Assembly (NCBI GenBank): GCA_017798145.1
Contig: CP059069.1
Span: 1,659,226-1,723,225 of the forward strand
Reading direction: 5' to 3'
Origin: Akkermansiaceae bacterium
GTDB lineage: Bacteria > Verrucomicrobiota > Verrucomicrobiia > Verrucomicrobiales > Akkermansiaceae
DNA length: 64,000 nucleotides
Within the stretch, counting starts at the first letter, position 1. Every line of letters starts with the position of its first letter. The notes under the pieces are model-generated. The model made no database searches, was not told where the DNA came from, and saw only the letters and a program-made list of their open reading frames with translations. Below are positions 17,445 through 27,117 of this stretch, in pieces. The position numbers were made by a program, and so were the translations under genes.

Positions 17445-20404
17445 TTGGATGGTTCGAGCGGGTGGTCTCTGAGGAGTTCCTCGGGTTTCCAGAAAATGTC
17501 GCGATCCTTGGTGGCCTCGCGGACTTTTTTCACCGTGTCGGCGGAGACGGGTGCGGCCTTGTTGCCCCAGGAATTGCGGACGTAGGTGAGGACGGCGGCG
17601 ATTTCCTTGTCGTTGAGGATGGAGCCGAACGCGGTCATTGGCGGCACGCCTTTCTCGGGATCATAAACCTTGCCGTTGACCTCGATTCTGCCGTGAAGGC
17701 CATGGAGGACGATCTTGGCCATGCGCTCCTCGCTGCCGGTGACCCATGGGGTGCCGACGAGAGGTGGGAAGGCGGGATCAAGGCCTTTGCCGTTGGGTTG
17801 GTGGCAGGTGGCGCAGTGAGCCTCCCGATGGAAAACCTCCGCACCGAGTTTGTAGGATTTCGCGTCCTTTCCCTCGAGGTGGCCGGGAACCTTCACCTTC
17901 ACCTTCTTTTCCCGGGCGTCGGCAATCACACTGGGCATGGCGGCCTTGGTGGGATCGGCCGGGCCCCAGAACTGCTTCACCATGGCGGCGGCATTGCGTG
18001 CGTGGGGTTCGGGGGATTCGAGCATCGCGGTGAGAAGGTTTTCGTCGCGGATGTTGTGGCGTTGGTGCCACCAGAGCGCTTCCAGCAGGGGATGTGCGTC
18101 CTCCGCCTTCTTCGGATCGAACTGCTTCATCCAGCCGAGCATGGCCGGCTGGACCTCGGCCAGAGCGCGGGTGTCGAGTTCGATGCGGGCGCGTTCGCGG
18201 ACACCATCGACGGGGTGTTTGAGCACCTCGAGCAGCGCGGGGATGGGCTGGCCGTGGATGGCGACGGGTTCCTGCAGCGGGCGATCCTTGTGGATCATGC
18301 GGAAAATGCGGCCGTGCTTCTTGTCTCGCTTGGGATCGCGGATGTTGTGCTGCATGTGCCCGATGATGACGTTCTGCCAGTCGGAAATATAGAGCGCGCC
18401 GTCGGAGCCGAACTTCGCGTCCGTGGGGCGGAAGTTCTTGTCGTCGCTACGTACGAAATCGGGGGTCGGCTCGCCCCAGATCTCGCCCTGCTTGAAGGTG
18501 TTCTTCCCGGAGGTGTGGCCGTCGCGTTTCAGTTCGTAGCGCTTGATGCCGAGATATCCGATCACGTTGCAGATCAGGAAATCCTGCTGCAGGTCGTCGG
18601 GGAAATTCGCGCTGGAAACGATGGTGCTTGAGGGCACGGGGCGCACCTCCTTGTTGAGCAGCGGGAACATGTTGAAGCCGTTGCCATCCGGGCGCACCTG
18701 GTAGGCGCGGCCGCCGGTGCCATCGGTGGCGAAGAGATAACCCCAGCGGTCGAAGCTGGTTCCGTGCGGATTCGGCCTGTTCCCGGCGATGAACTGGATC
18801 GTGTGGCGTTTCGGATCGAAGCGGTACATGCCGGAAGCGGTCGAAGCGAGCGAAGGTCCCCACGGATGCTCGTAATTGTGCTGGAGGAAAATGCCGCTCT
18901 GCCAGTAGAGGCCGCCGTCCGGGCCGATGGTGAAATTGTTCGCCGCGTGGTGGGTGTCGGCGGAGCCGGTGGCTTGCAGCAGCACGATGCGGACATCGGC
19001 CACATCATCGCCGTCGGTGTCCTTGAGGAAAAGGATGTCCGGTTGGGATGCCACGATCACGCCGCCGCCCCAGAAAGCGAAGGCGAGGGGGTTGTGGACT
19101 TTCGCGAACTCGATCGCCTTGTCCGCCACGCCGTCGCGGTTTTCGTCCGGCAGGATCAGCAGGCTGTCGTTCATTTCCGTGAGCGGCTCCCATTTCGGAT
19201 AAGTGGCCCAGCAGGCGGCCCAGAGGCGGCCCTTGGCATCGACCTGCATCTGCACGGGGTTGGCGAAGGCGGGGAATTTCGATTCGTCGGCAAAAACATT
19301 GACCGCGAAACCTTCGGGGACATTGAGTTTCTTGAGACTTTCGGCGGCGCTTAGGTAATCGGTGCCGCCCTCCTTCTGCGGGTTCGAGCTCTTGCTGCGG
19401 CCGCCGACGTTGGAGATCACCGGAATGGGCTTCGGCACGTTCGAGTCATCGACCTTGTGGTCCTTTCCTTGGGCGACGGCGTGGATTTTTTTGTCGCGGT
19501 TGGCAGTCATCACATCGAGCATGGACATCTCGTGCTGGAGCACCTCGGCGTTGCTCTGGTTGTTCACGAACTTTAGGTCGGAACGACCGCCCCAGATATC
19601 GTTTTCATCGGTGGCCCGGAAGCGGTTGTGCCAGTGCCAGTTCTTGTCGAGCACCGCCTGGCGCAGCGGCTCCATGGCGGGCGTGGCGGCCACGGTTTTG
19701 CCGGTGACCGCCGCGGCGATGACCTCGCCGATCCGGCGATTGCCTTCGGGAAGCGGGTGAATGCCGTTGATGGTGAGCGGGGATTCCGCCTTTGCGTAGA
19801 GCGCCTGCGATGGGGTGAAGAGATCGACGAAGGCGACGCCCTTTGCTTCGGCGACCTGTTTGATCGCCTCCGTGTACAGGGCGAGGTTCGCGTTGTTCGC
19901 GGACCCGTCGGGAAGGAGCGGATCGCCAAGATTCTCATGCGCGATGGGTGAGAAGAGGACGATGCGCGGTTCCGACTCGCCGTTGAACTTCGCGGCCCGG
20001 TATTCGTCGATCATCGCGGCGAGGTCGCCCTTGAATTTCGGCAATCCCTCCGCTTTGCCGAAGGATTCGTTGTAGCCGAAGAAGGCGAAAACCACGTCCG
20101 CCTTGCAGTGGGCGAGGATAGCTTCCACCGATGGCACGCCTTTGCTGCGGGGGCGCGATGTTACGGTGTCCCCGCAAACAGCGAGGTTGCGGAAAATGAT
20201 GTTTTTCCCCGCCAATTGGCTCTGGAGAATCGTCTCCACCCATCCGTCGTGCTGCATCCTGTCGGCGAGGCCGTTGCCAATGAGGCAGACGGTGTCACCT
20301 TCCTGAAGGGGGAGCTGGGCGGATAGCGGAACGGCGGTGTACAGGCTCATTGCCACGAGGCAATGAAGGAATCGGGTGGATCGGACGCTGGGGGTCATGG
20401 TCAT
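17441..20404 (-). CDS. GDSL-like - membrane-bound dehydrogenase - cytochrome c fusion protein
   Basis: 987 aa from the ATG at 20404; the frame extends to 20488 but the signal peptide (F-L-H-C-L-V-A-M-S-L-Y) fits the later start. Residues about 35-235 look like an SGNH/GDSL hydrolase: V-C-L-I-G-N-G-L-A-D, G-Y-N-E-S and I-N-G-I-H-P are recognisable, but the usual nucleophile block G-D-S is replaced by G-N-G, so esterase activity is doubtful. A PVC-type dehydrogenase propeller follows (about 355-700), then a short HEAT-like part and a cytochrome c with C-A-T-C-H at 864-868. It is the first gene of the ThuA-sulfatase operon. Island site 3 is 178 bp upstream. Confidence 0.85.
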   Translation of the reverse strand: MTMTPSVRSTRFLHCLVAMSLYTAVPLSAQLPLQEGDTVCLIGNGLADRMQHDGWVETILQSQLAGKNIIFRNLAVCGDTVTSRPRSKGVPSVEAILAHCKADVVFAFFGYNESFGKAEGLPKFKGDLAAMIDEYRAAKFNGESEPRIVLFSPIAHENLGDPLLPDGSANNANLALYTEAIKQVAEAKGVAFVDLFTPSQALYAKAESPLTINGIHPLPEGNRRIGEVIAAAVTGKTVAATPAMEPLRQAVLDKNWHWHNRFRATDENDIWGGRSDLKFVNNQSNAEVLQHEMSMLDVMTANRDKKIHAVAQGKDHKVDDSNVPKPIPVISNVGGRSKSSNPQKEGGTDYLSAAESLKKLNVPEGFAVNVFADESKFPAFANPVQMQVDAKGRLWAACWATYPKWEPLTEMNDSLLILPDENRDGVADKAIEFAKVHNPLAFAFWGGGVIVASQPDILFLKDTDGDDVADVRIVLLQATGSADTHHAANNFTIGPDGGLYWQSGIFLQHNYEHPWGPSLASTASGMYRFDPKRHTIQFIAGNRPNPHGTSFDRWGYLFATDGTGGRAYQVRPDGNGFNMFPLLNKEVRPVPSSTIVSSANFPDDLQQDFLICNVIGYLGIKRYELKRDGHTSGKNTFKQGEIWGEPTPDFVRSDDKNFRPTDAKFGSDGALYISDWQNVIIGHMQHNIRDPKRDKKHGRIFRMIHKDRPLQEPVAIHGQPIPALLEVLKHPVDGVRERARIELDTRALAEVQPAMLGWMKQFDPKKAEDAHPLLEALWWHQRHNIRDENLLTAMLESPEPHARNAAAMVKQFWGPADPTKAAMPSVIADAREKKVKVKVPGHLEGKDAKSYKLGAEVFHREAHCATCHQPNGKGLDPAFPPLVGTPWVTGSEERMAKIVLHGLHGRIEVNGKVYDPEKGVPPMTAFGSILNDKEIAAVLTYVRNSWGNKAAPVSADTVKKVREATKDRDIFWKPEELLRDHPLEPSK

Positions 20405-20488
20405 GTTCGGTGTTTCTGAAGTTGTTGTTCGGGCGGGTTCCCTTCTATGCGCTCGTCCCATGCATGTTCTCGAGATTCCGCTCGTCAT

Positions 20489-20528
20489 GCTGTCACTGGA
20501 AAGCAGAGGCTGTCACTGGAAAGCAGAG
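20489..20528 (+). repeat. 20-bp tandem duplication upstream of the dehydrogenase operon
   Basis: Two adjacent identical 20-bp copies (20489-20508 and 20509-20528) lie between the palindrome at 20582 and the gene start at 20404. They could be a recent slippage event or a duplicated binding site. Confidence 0.8.
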
Positions 20529-20581
20529 CCTCTCATTCCGCGTTAGCCGAGAAGTTAACCAAGCGCCCGAGCCATCCACCA

Positions 20582-20598
20582 GTCCCCAAAGCGGGGAC
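20582..20598 (-). promoter_or_regulatory. Island palindrome, site 3
   Basis: Plus strand GTCCCC-AAAGC-GGGGAC; on the minus strand, toward the downstream operon, it reads GTCCCC-GCTTT-GGGGAC as at site 2. It lies only 16 bp past the stop of the preceding gene. The next 42 nt are about two thirds identical to the bases after site 4, including GGGCGC-TG-TT. No T-run follows, so a terminator is unlikely. Confidence 0.6.
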
Positions 20599-20613
20599 GA
20601 AGCTGCCTGCTTC

Positions 20614-22722
20614 CTACCTTCCCCGGAGTTCCTCCTGTGTCCACGGCTCCTCCCGGTCGGCATGCTTTCCGCGGTAGACCTTGACCTCGTCCGCGGTGAT
20701 GGAATCCGCCTTGTTGCCCCAGGCATTGCGGACATAGGTCAGGACGTCGGCCATCTGCACGTCATCAAGGAAGTGATGGGGCGGCATGACTTGCTGGACG
20801 TCCCCGATGGCTTTGCCGTTCACCTGGATCGGACCGACCAGCCCGTGCATCGCCACCGCGATCAACACGTCCGCATCGCCGTTCACCCAGTCACTCTTGA
20901 CGAGACTGGGGGCGACATCCTCGAGACCCCTGCCGTCGGGCTGGTGGCAGGCCGCACAGTACTCGCCGAAGGTTACACGACCGGATAGGTAGGACTTCTT
21001 CAGATCCTTGTCCTTGGAGACCCAGCGGGGAGCCTTGTCCTTGTAAACGGAGGCGGAACGATCGGGATAGCCCCTCGTTGACAGATCCCCGGCGTAAGAG
21101 GCGACGAGGTCGGTCCCGTCCCCGGCCAAAGCCTTGGCCTTCGACGCGAACCTTTCGGGGAAACCCTTGGGCTGGCCGGTGGCCTCGCCGGCAAGGCGGA
21201 GCGCCGTCAGTTTCACGAACCAGTCGTCGTCCCCGAGCGCTCGTTCGATCACCCCGGGATCGAGTTTGCCAAGACCCGCCAGCGTCCACATCGCGTGCAC
21301 CTTGCCTTGCGGGTTGCCGCTCGCGGCCAGTTTCTCGATTTCGGGAACCAGATCTTCACGGCCCGTCTCAACGATCCTTTTCTGGCTGTTCAGCCGCCAC
21401 CAGAGGTAGGGGTGGGAAAGCCCCTCGACGAGGCCTGTCGGCGCCGCCTCCCGTTGATACGATTCGGGAACGACACGCCAGATGCGGCCCTTGCCGATGT
21501 GCTGGTCAAGCTCGCGCTCCTCGGACTGGCGCTGGAGATAGCGGGTCAGGAATCTCTTGTCCTGGATGATGCCCCGGTTGAGGTCGACGATGTAGAGGCA
21601 GCCATCCGGCCCGAACAAGCCGTTGACCGGCCGGAACCGCTCGTCGGTGCTGGCGATGAACTCGCGCTCGGTCCAGGTGTCATCGGGATAGAGGACATGC
21701 TCGTAGCCGGTGGTCCGCGGCATCGGCGCATCCGGCCGGAAAGCGCCGACCGTGTTGGTTCCGGGGTCGAAGCTGAAGATCGCCCCTTCCCACTCGCGGC
21801 CGAAGGCTCCGTTGCTGTGCACGGCCAGGCCGCTGACCGAGGTGACGCCGTTGATCCGGCCGTCCTCCTGGATCATGTCGGGCTCGTAGGCGCGGTTGAG
21901 CGCCGTGTTGACACGGATCGCCCGGACGTTCCGGGTCGGGGCCTTGGAGGAGCCGTAGAGGCTGTCGTAGATTTCCGAGTCGGTGAAAAACCAGACGCTG
22001 TTCGAGTTGTAGTAAAGCCGCCCGTAGGCGTCCGAGTCCATGCCCCACTGCCCGCGCGACTTGGTGGGCTCCGAGACGATCTTTCCGCCGCTCCACCGAA
22101 GGCGCCGTTCCGACTTGGAGTTGTACATCCAGTTGTCGATCGCATGATGCAGGCCGTTCTCGGCGTGCTCGATGTTCTTGGGTGCCGACGCGGCGTATTC
22201 GATCAGCGGAGTTTGCCTGTCGGCGACGAGGTCACCGTCGGTGTCCTCGCAGAACACCAACTTGCCGTTTCCCAGGGCCACGAGGGCGCCCCCTTGGACG
22301 ATCGACAGGCTGCGCGGGTTGACCACCTTGTCGAGGAAAGTCGTGGCCTTGTCCATCCGGCCGTCCCCATCGGTGTCCTCGAGCACCTGGACCCGGCTAA
22401 TAGGGTCGTTGGAGTTCGAACCCTCGGAGTCCATCATGTAGGATTGGAACTCGCAGACCCAGAGGCGGCCCTGGAGATCGAACTCGGCGAAGACCGGATC
22501 CTTGATCATCGGATGGGCGGCCACCAGCTCGATGCGGAAGCCCGGCGCGACCTTGAAGGATTTCGCCGACTCCTCCGGTTCGAGGAACGGTGCCGGATCG
22601 GGCGCCCACTTCCGCCAGTTGGTGGAGTCCATTGGATCCCCGCCCGTCTTCTCGGCGCCAGGGGCGGAGGATTGGAGCAGGACGCCGACGAGGATGGCGA
22701 CACAGGAGGAGAGGAGTTTCAT
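20614..22722 (-). CDS. PVC-type membrane-bound dehydrogenase with C-terminal cytochrome c
   Basis: 702 aa from the ATG at 22722, chosen because it starts a signal peptide (M-K-L-L-S-S-C-V-A-I-L-V-G-V-L-L); the 49 upstream codons look spurious. The propeller (about 45-430) carries the usual blades: F-A-E-F-D-L-Q-G-R-L-W-V-C-E, V-L-E-D-T-D-G-D-G-R-M-D and F-G-P-D-G-C-L-Y-I-V-D. A helical part follows, then a cytochrome c with C-A-A-C-H at 589-593 and V-M-P-P as likely axial Met. Presumed to pass electrons from an extracytoplasmic substrate to the respiratory chain; the substrate is not known. It follows a DUF1080 gene with a 180-bp gap. Confidence 0.85.
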   Translation of the reverse strand: MKLLSSCVAILVGVLLQSSAPGAEKTGGDPMDSTNWRKWAPDPAPFLEPEESAKSFKVAPGFRIELVAAHPMIKDPVFAEFDLQGRLWVCEFQSYMMDSEGSNSNDPISRVQVLEDTDGDGRMDKATTFLDKVVNPRSLSIVQGGALVALGNGKLVFCEDTDGDLVADRQTPLIEYAASAPKNIEHAENGLHHAIDNWMYNSKSERRLRWSGGKIVSEPTKSRGQWGMDSDAYGRLYYNSNSVWFFTDSEIYDSLYGSSKAPTRNVRAIRVNTALNRAYEPDMIQEDGRINGVTSVSGLAVHSNGAFGREWEGAIFSFDPGTNTVGAFRPDAPMPRTTGYEHVLYPDDTWTEREFIASTDERFRPVNGLFGPDGCLYIVDLNRGIIQDKRFLTRYLQRQSEERELDQHIGKGRIWRVVPESYQREAAPTGLVEGLSHPYLWWRLNSQKRIVETGREDLVPEIEKLAASGNPQGKVHAMWTLAGLGKLDPGVIERALGDDDWFVKLTALRLAGEATGQPKGFPERFASKAKALAGDGTDLVASYAGDLSTRGYPDRSASVYKDKAPRWVSKDKDLKKSYLSGRVTFGEYCAACHQPDGRGLEDVAPSLVKSDWVNGDADVLIAVAMHGLVGPIQVNGKAIGDVQQVMPPHHFLDDVQMADVLTYVRNAWGNKADSITADEVKVYRGKHADREEPWTQEELRGR

Positions 22723-22902
22723 GGTTCTATTGTTGTTGGTTGCCAGGAATTTGCATTGGGGGTGAATGCCGCTGAAAGAGCCGGAGGCGGAGAAATGAGG
22801 GTTCATAAAGGGGTTTGGGGGTCTTTGGTGTTTCCCGTGGTGCTGGCTGCCAGGCCTCGGAAATAGCACGGATCTACAATGGCATTCCGGAGACTACGGG
22901 TA

Positions 22903-23649
22903 TTACAACTCCTTGATTTTGATGCCACGAAAGAGCACGGTGCCGCTTTTACCCGAATGGATTTGCAAGCCAATGAAACCCTCCGGGTATTCATTGGTCG
23001 TGTAATTCGCACCAGCCACCCCGTTGATCCAGGTCTTATAAGTGTCTCCTTGCACCATAACGGTGACGCGATTCCAGTCGTCGGCCTTGACCGCATTGCG
23101 GATCGCTTTATGCGCCTCCAGGACAAGCGGATACTTCCAACCACCGGCCTTTTCGCCATAAATTCCGCCTGACCAGCCGCGACTCTGCGAAGGCCCTTCC
23201 ATTTCTACCTGTGTGCCGTAGACGACAGTCTCATCCCGCTTTTTCCTCGTTTGCGCGCGAACCATGATGCCCGTGTTGCTTTCCACCTCCCATTTCATCT
23301 CGAGGGTGAGGATGAAATTACGGTAGTTTTTCTCCGTTGAAAGAAAGGCGTTGGGCTGCCCCGGCACACACTTGCCTACAATCATCCCTTCCGCCACCTC
23401 AAACGAGTGTGCGCCTCCGAGAACCTTCCAACCGGAGAGATCCTTGCCATTGCAGAGAGGTTTGAAACCAGTGCCCAAGTCCGGTTCAGAATCCGTGTTG
23501 AGCGGAAGGTTCCTGAGCGCTTCCATAGCCTTTTCCCCGTTCCTTTTGAATTTGCCTTCGATCCATTCCACTTGGTCGGGGGAAATTTCACCGGCCCGGA
23601 TCGAGATGGAGGCCATGGTGATGAAGAGAAGACTGCTGACTGTTTTCAT
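22903..23649 (-). CDS. DUF1080 (3-keto-disaccharide hydrolase family) protein, secreted
   Basis: 248 aa from the ATG at 23649, which begins with a signal peptide (M-K-T-V-S-S-L-L-F-I-T-M-A-S-I-S-I-R-A-G). The ORF upstream to 23814 is rejected. The DUF1080 fold starts near residue 63 with F-K-P-L-C-N-G-K-D-L-S-G-W-K-V and ends with G-F-I-G-L-Q-I-H-S-G, the concanavalin-like family signature. The Pfam name for this family is 3-keto-disaccharide hydrolase. It lies between a sulfatase gene (243 bp upstream) and a dehydrogenase gene (180 bp downstream), all on the minus strand. It is the free-standing counterpart of the DUF1080 domain fused to a dehydrogenase at 11063-14818. Confidence 0.85.
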   Translation of the reverse strand: MKTVSSLLFITMASISIRAGEISPDQVEWIEGKFKRNGEKAMEALRNLPLNTDSEPDLGTGFKPLCNGKDLSGWKVLGGAHSFEVAEGMIVGKCVPGQPNAFLSTEKNYRNFILTLEMKWEVESNTGIMVRAQTRKKRDETVVYGTQVEMEGPSQSRGWSGGIYGEKAGGWKYPLVLEAHKAIRNAVKADDWNRVTVMVQGDTYKTWINGVAGANYTTNEYPEGFIGLQIHSGKSGTVLFRGIKIKEL

Positions 23650-23892
23650 GGGGAAGGTTGGGTTGTTTGTTGTTTCGGAGCTACCAAAAGGAGCATGTTT
23701 CATATCATTTCGCTTAGGATCAAAGAATCGTGAAGATCCAGCTGACGAAGGGCACGGGATTGACTTTTCAAAATACCTCGGATTTTTGCCGGAAGCGGCG
23801 AATGCTCGCCACATTCCTTTGCTGATTTTACGTCAAATGGGAGCCTGTTCATTCATGGATGGGGGTTGGTCATACGCTTCGAACTGGGTTGG

Positions 23893-25341
23893 TTACCTCG
23901 CCTTCTTCCCTTTTCCTTTTCCTTTGCCGGCTTTGGCGCCTGGATCGTATTTCGGATTCGGCTCGGACGGAACAACGGCCTTGATGGACTGATGCCAGGC
24001 GAGGAGGTCGTCGAGAAGTTCGTCGCGCTTGGCGGTGTTTTGTGTGGCGAGATCGGTGCGCTCGCCGATGTCATTGGTCAGATTATAGAGTTCAACGGCG
24101 CGATTGGTGGCGAGTTTTTCACGGCCACCGTCGAGCTGCCATTCTTCGAGGAAAAGGTGCAGCTTCCAGTCGCCCTTGCGGATGACGCTCACCGGCCGCG
24201 TGCGGAATCCCGTCTTCACGTCGAGTTCGCGACCGCGAATCACCGGATCGTCGAGGTAGCCGGGAAAATGCCAGAAGATCGCTTCGCGCTTCAATTCGCC
24301 CTCGCCTCTCAGCAGCGGCAGCAGGCTTTCGCCATCGAGCGCCTTGCCCTCGGGCACGGACGCTCCGGCCGCGTCCAGGAAGGTGGGGAACAGATCCACG
24401 TTGATGACCGGCACGTCGCACTTGCTGCCGGGTCTTGTCACAGTGGGCCAGCGCACGATGAAGGGCTCGCGGATTCCGCCCTCGTAATAGCCGCCCTTGT
24501 TGCCGCGCAGGGGCTCCTGCGAGGACTGTTGCGTGCCACCGTTGTCGCTGGTGAAAACAACGATCGTGTTTTCCTCAAGGCCGAGTTCCTTGAGCTTCTC
24601 CATCAATAGGCCGACGCCATCATCGAGATCGAAGGTGCACGCGGCATACAGCGGATCGCGGTGCTGGTTCCCCGGCGTCTTCGCTTTGAAGCGCGCCAGC
24701 GTTTCCTCCCGTGCCTGCAGTCCTGTATGGATGGCGTAGTGGGAGAGATAAACGAGGAAGGGCTTGTCCTTGTTCTTCTCCATGAACTCCCCCGCAGCCT
24801 TCGTCAGCGAGTAGATGCCTTTCGGGTTGGGGGTGGTCTTCCCTACCCTGTCGCCTTTCCACCCGGTATGGGATTCGCTCACGACATCGAAGCCCTGCTC
24901 GTCAGGCCCGGCACCGTCCTTGCCACCGAGATGCCATTTGCCGAAAATGCCGGTCACATAGCCTGCGGCCTTCATGGCGTCGGCGAAGGTGATGTTATCC
25001 GCCGCAAGGCCGCTCTTGTTAGGCGCGGGAACGAGGCGCTGCGACTGTTTTGGTCCGCGATCGGTGCTGCTGACGGCATACACATGATGGCGCGGCGTGT
25101 AGTTTCCGGACAGCATGCAGGCGCGCGAAGGGGCGCAGTTCCCTGCCGCGGCGTATCCATCCGTGAAGACCATCCCTTCGTTCGCCAACCGGTCAATATT
25201 GGGCGTCTCCATGAAATCGCTGCCTTGATAACCGACATCCTTCCAGCCGAGATCATCGGCGAAAATGAGGATGATGTTCGGGCGGGGTGCCGCCATCGCG
25301 CCGGCGCAGAACAGGGCGGAGACAAGAAACAGATGACGCAT
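23893..25341 (-). CDS. S1-family sulfatase, arylsulfatase A-like
   Basis: 482 aa from the ATG at 25341; signal about 1-17 (A-G-A-M-A-A). Metal residues lie in P-N-I-I-L-I-F-A-D-D (D29, D30) and the formylglycine precursor C69 in C-A-P-S-R. Other landmarks are G-I-F-G-K-W-H-L-G, F-T-S-D-N-G-G and G-G-I-R-E-P-F. The C-terminus is a glycine-lysine repeat (G-K-G-K-G-K-G-K-K). Expected to hydrolyse sulfate esters outside the cytoplasm; the specificity cannot be read from sequence. Lies in the minus-strand run, 127 bp downstream of another sulfatase gene. Confidence 0.92.
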   Translation of the reverse strand: MRHLFLVSALFCAGAMAAPRPNIILIFADDLGWKDVGYQGSDFMETPNIDRLANEGMVFTDGYAAAGNCAPSRACMLSGNYTPRHHVYAVSSTDRGPKQSQRLVPAPNKSGLAADNITFADAMKAAGYVTGIFGKWHLGGKDGAGPDEQGFDVVSESHTGWKGDRVGKTTPNPKGIYSLTKAAGEFMEKNKDKPFLVYLSHYAIHTGLQAREETLARFKAKTPGNQHRDPLYAACTFDLDDGVGLLMEKLKELGLEENTIVVFTSDNGGTQQSSQEPLRGNKGGYYEGGIREPFIVRWPTVTRPGSKCDVPVINVDLFPTFLDAAGASVPEGKALDGESLLPLLRGEGELKREAIFWHFPGYLDDPVIRGRELDVKTGFRTRPVSVIRKGDWKLHLFLEEWQLDGGREKLATNRAVELYNLTNDIGERTDLATQNTAKRDELLDDLLAWHQSIKAVVPSEPNPKYDPGAKAGKGKGKGKKAR

Positions 25342-25468
25342 GAGCTGGGTGGGTCGGATGGTTAATGACAAGGGCGATGAGGAACCGCCAGGTGTTTGCT
25401 TTGTGAGGGAGCCTCCGGAAAGAGCGCGTAGCCGGACCGGAAGACGGTGAAGCGGAGGTTACTGCTGC

Positions 25469-26941
25469 CTATTTATCGGCCTTTTTCTTAGGGGCTTTCT
25501 TGATGTCATTGGCATACTCCGGACGATTCTTCCATTCATCGAAGTAGGGCTTGTAGCGATCGTCATCCACCCATTTGTGGCGTTGGGCATAGGCATCAAG
25601 GGGCAGCACCCTGCCTTCCGGATAATCCCCGACTTCAACACTAGCATCAACGGTGGCATTCCATTCCAGATAACGCGCCTTCATCCGCTCGAAAACTTCC
25701 GGATGCGCTTTGGCAATGTTGGTCGCTTCTGCCGGATCTTCCTTCAGGTTAAACAGCTCAAATTCCTCACGGTTCAGCTTGCCGGTATGCAGCTTCATGT
25801 CGTTGTCAACCAATGCGCACTCACTTCCATGCCGGAAAAAGATCGGGGTCTCACGTTTTCCCTGCTTTCCATTGAACAGCGGATAAAGGCTGACGCCATC
25901 GATCGGCTTGAGAAAAACCGTATCAGGCAGGTTCAGGATCTCCCCTATGGTCGGAAAGATGTCCATCGTGCACGCCGGGTAATCGGTAACCCGTGGCTTG
26001 ATCACCGCCGGCCATTCGACAATGCCCGGCACGCGGATCCCGCCTTCCCAGAGGCTGCCCTTGAATCCTTTCAGTCCGCCGACGGTATCAGGCTTGATAT
26101 TTCCCAATCCGCCATTGTCGCTATTGAACCACACGATGGTGTTTTCCGCCACTCCCAGCTCACGCAGCCCTGCGCGCAGCACCCCCACCGCGCGGTCAAA
26201 GGCAACCAACTCACCGTAATGGTTCTTGCTCCTCTCATTCAGGTTTGCGAAGGCCGCCTTGTCCTCCTCGCTTGCGACAGATGGCGAATGAGGTGAGCCA
26301 TCCCAAATCACCGCGAAGAAGGGCTTGTCGTCCTTCGCCGCATCTTTCATGAACTCCAGGGCTGCGTCCACAATGATGCCCGAACTATCCCCCTTGAGTT
26401 CAACAAACTGACCCTTGCGGCTCATGATCGGATTCAGGTCAAAATAGTTTGTCACAGACAGCCATTCATCAAAACCGAACGCCCCCGGATTGTGCTTGTC
26501 ATCCCCGAACAACGGAACTCCGGGACCGATCGTTCCATTCAGGTGCCATTTGCCGAAATGTCCCGTGGCATAGCCATTGCCCTGAAGCGCCTGCGCCACC
26601 GTCATCTCCTGCAAGCGCAGAGCGCAACCATGCGCCTGTGCGCCCGTGCGATTCGCGTTTCGGCCGGTCAGCACACTCGCCCTTGTCGGCGAGCAGCTTG
26701 GCGAGCCCGCATAGAAGCGGTCGAAGCGCAGACCACCCGCGGCCATCGCGTCGAGATTGGGTGTCTTCAGCACCGGATGGTTGTAGTATCCCGTCTGTCC
26801 CCACCCCTGGTCGTCGGTCATGATCAGCACGATGTTCGGCTTGCCCGGTGTCTTGGTGTCCGCACTGAGGCCTGCCAGTCCCAGGTAAAGGCTGAAGGCA
26901 ACAATTAGGATCGGAAAACGGGAGAGGTTCGGCATCTGCAT
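25469..26941 (-). CDS. S1-family sulfatase, arylsulfatase-like
   Basis: 490 aa. The signal is near residues 9-27. Metal residues are in P-N-I-V-L-I-M-T-D-D-Q-G-W-G (D43, D44), and the catalytic C83 is in C-S-P-T-R-A-S-V-L-T-G, a textbook active site. Also G-H-F-G-K-W-H-L-N and W-F-N-S-D-N-G-G. The tail is lysine-rich (K-K-A-P-K-K-K-A). It lies 176 bp downstream of the PmoA/DUF6807 gene on the same strand. The sequence just inside the gene ends has fewer GC-ending codons than most neighbours, but I could not measure codon use. Confidence 0.92.
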   Translation of the reverse strand: MQMPNLSRFPILIVAFSLYLGLAGLSADTKTPGKPNIVLIMTDDQGWGQTGYYNHPVLKTPNLDAMAAGGLRFDRFYAGSPSCSPTRASVLTGRNANRTGAQAHGCALRLQEMTVAQALQGNGYATGHFGKWHLNGTIGPGVPLFGDDKHNPGAFGFDEWLSVTNYFDLNPIMSRKGQFVELKGDSSGIIVDAALEFMKDAAKDDKPFFAVIWDGSPHSPSVASEEDKAAFANLNERSKNHYGELVAFDRAVGVLRAGLRELGVAENTIVWFNSDNGGLGNIKPDTVGGLKGFKGSLWEGGIRVPGIVEWPAVIKPRVTDYPACTMDIFPTIGEILNLPDTVFLKPIDGVSLYPLFNGKQGKRETPIFFRHGSECALVDNDMKLHTGKLNREEFELFNLKEDPAEATNIAKAHPEVFERMKARYLEWNATVDASVEVGDYPEGRVLPLDAYAQRHKWVDDDRYKPYFDEWKNRPEYANDIKKAPKKKADK

Positions 26942-27117
26942 ATCAGCAAGTCATTTGGGAGTTGTTAGGAATCAAAGGTTTTCACTTCGCCCTTGGCTAA
27001 TTTCATGCTTGGAACTTGGTCGCCTCGCTTCGAGGCTTACGAGAATTGCCAGGACTTTGCTTTTGCGGTGAGAGCCGTTGGGAGAGGGGCTTGCGGCATC
27101 CGCCCGGGGCGGGGCGG

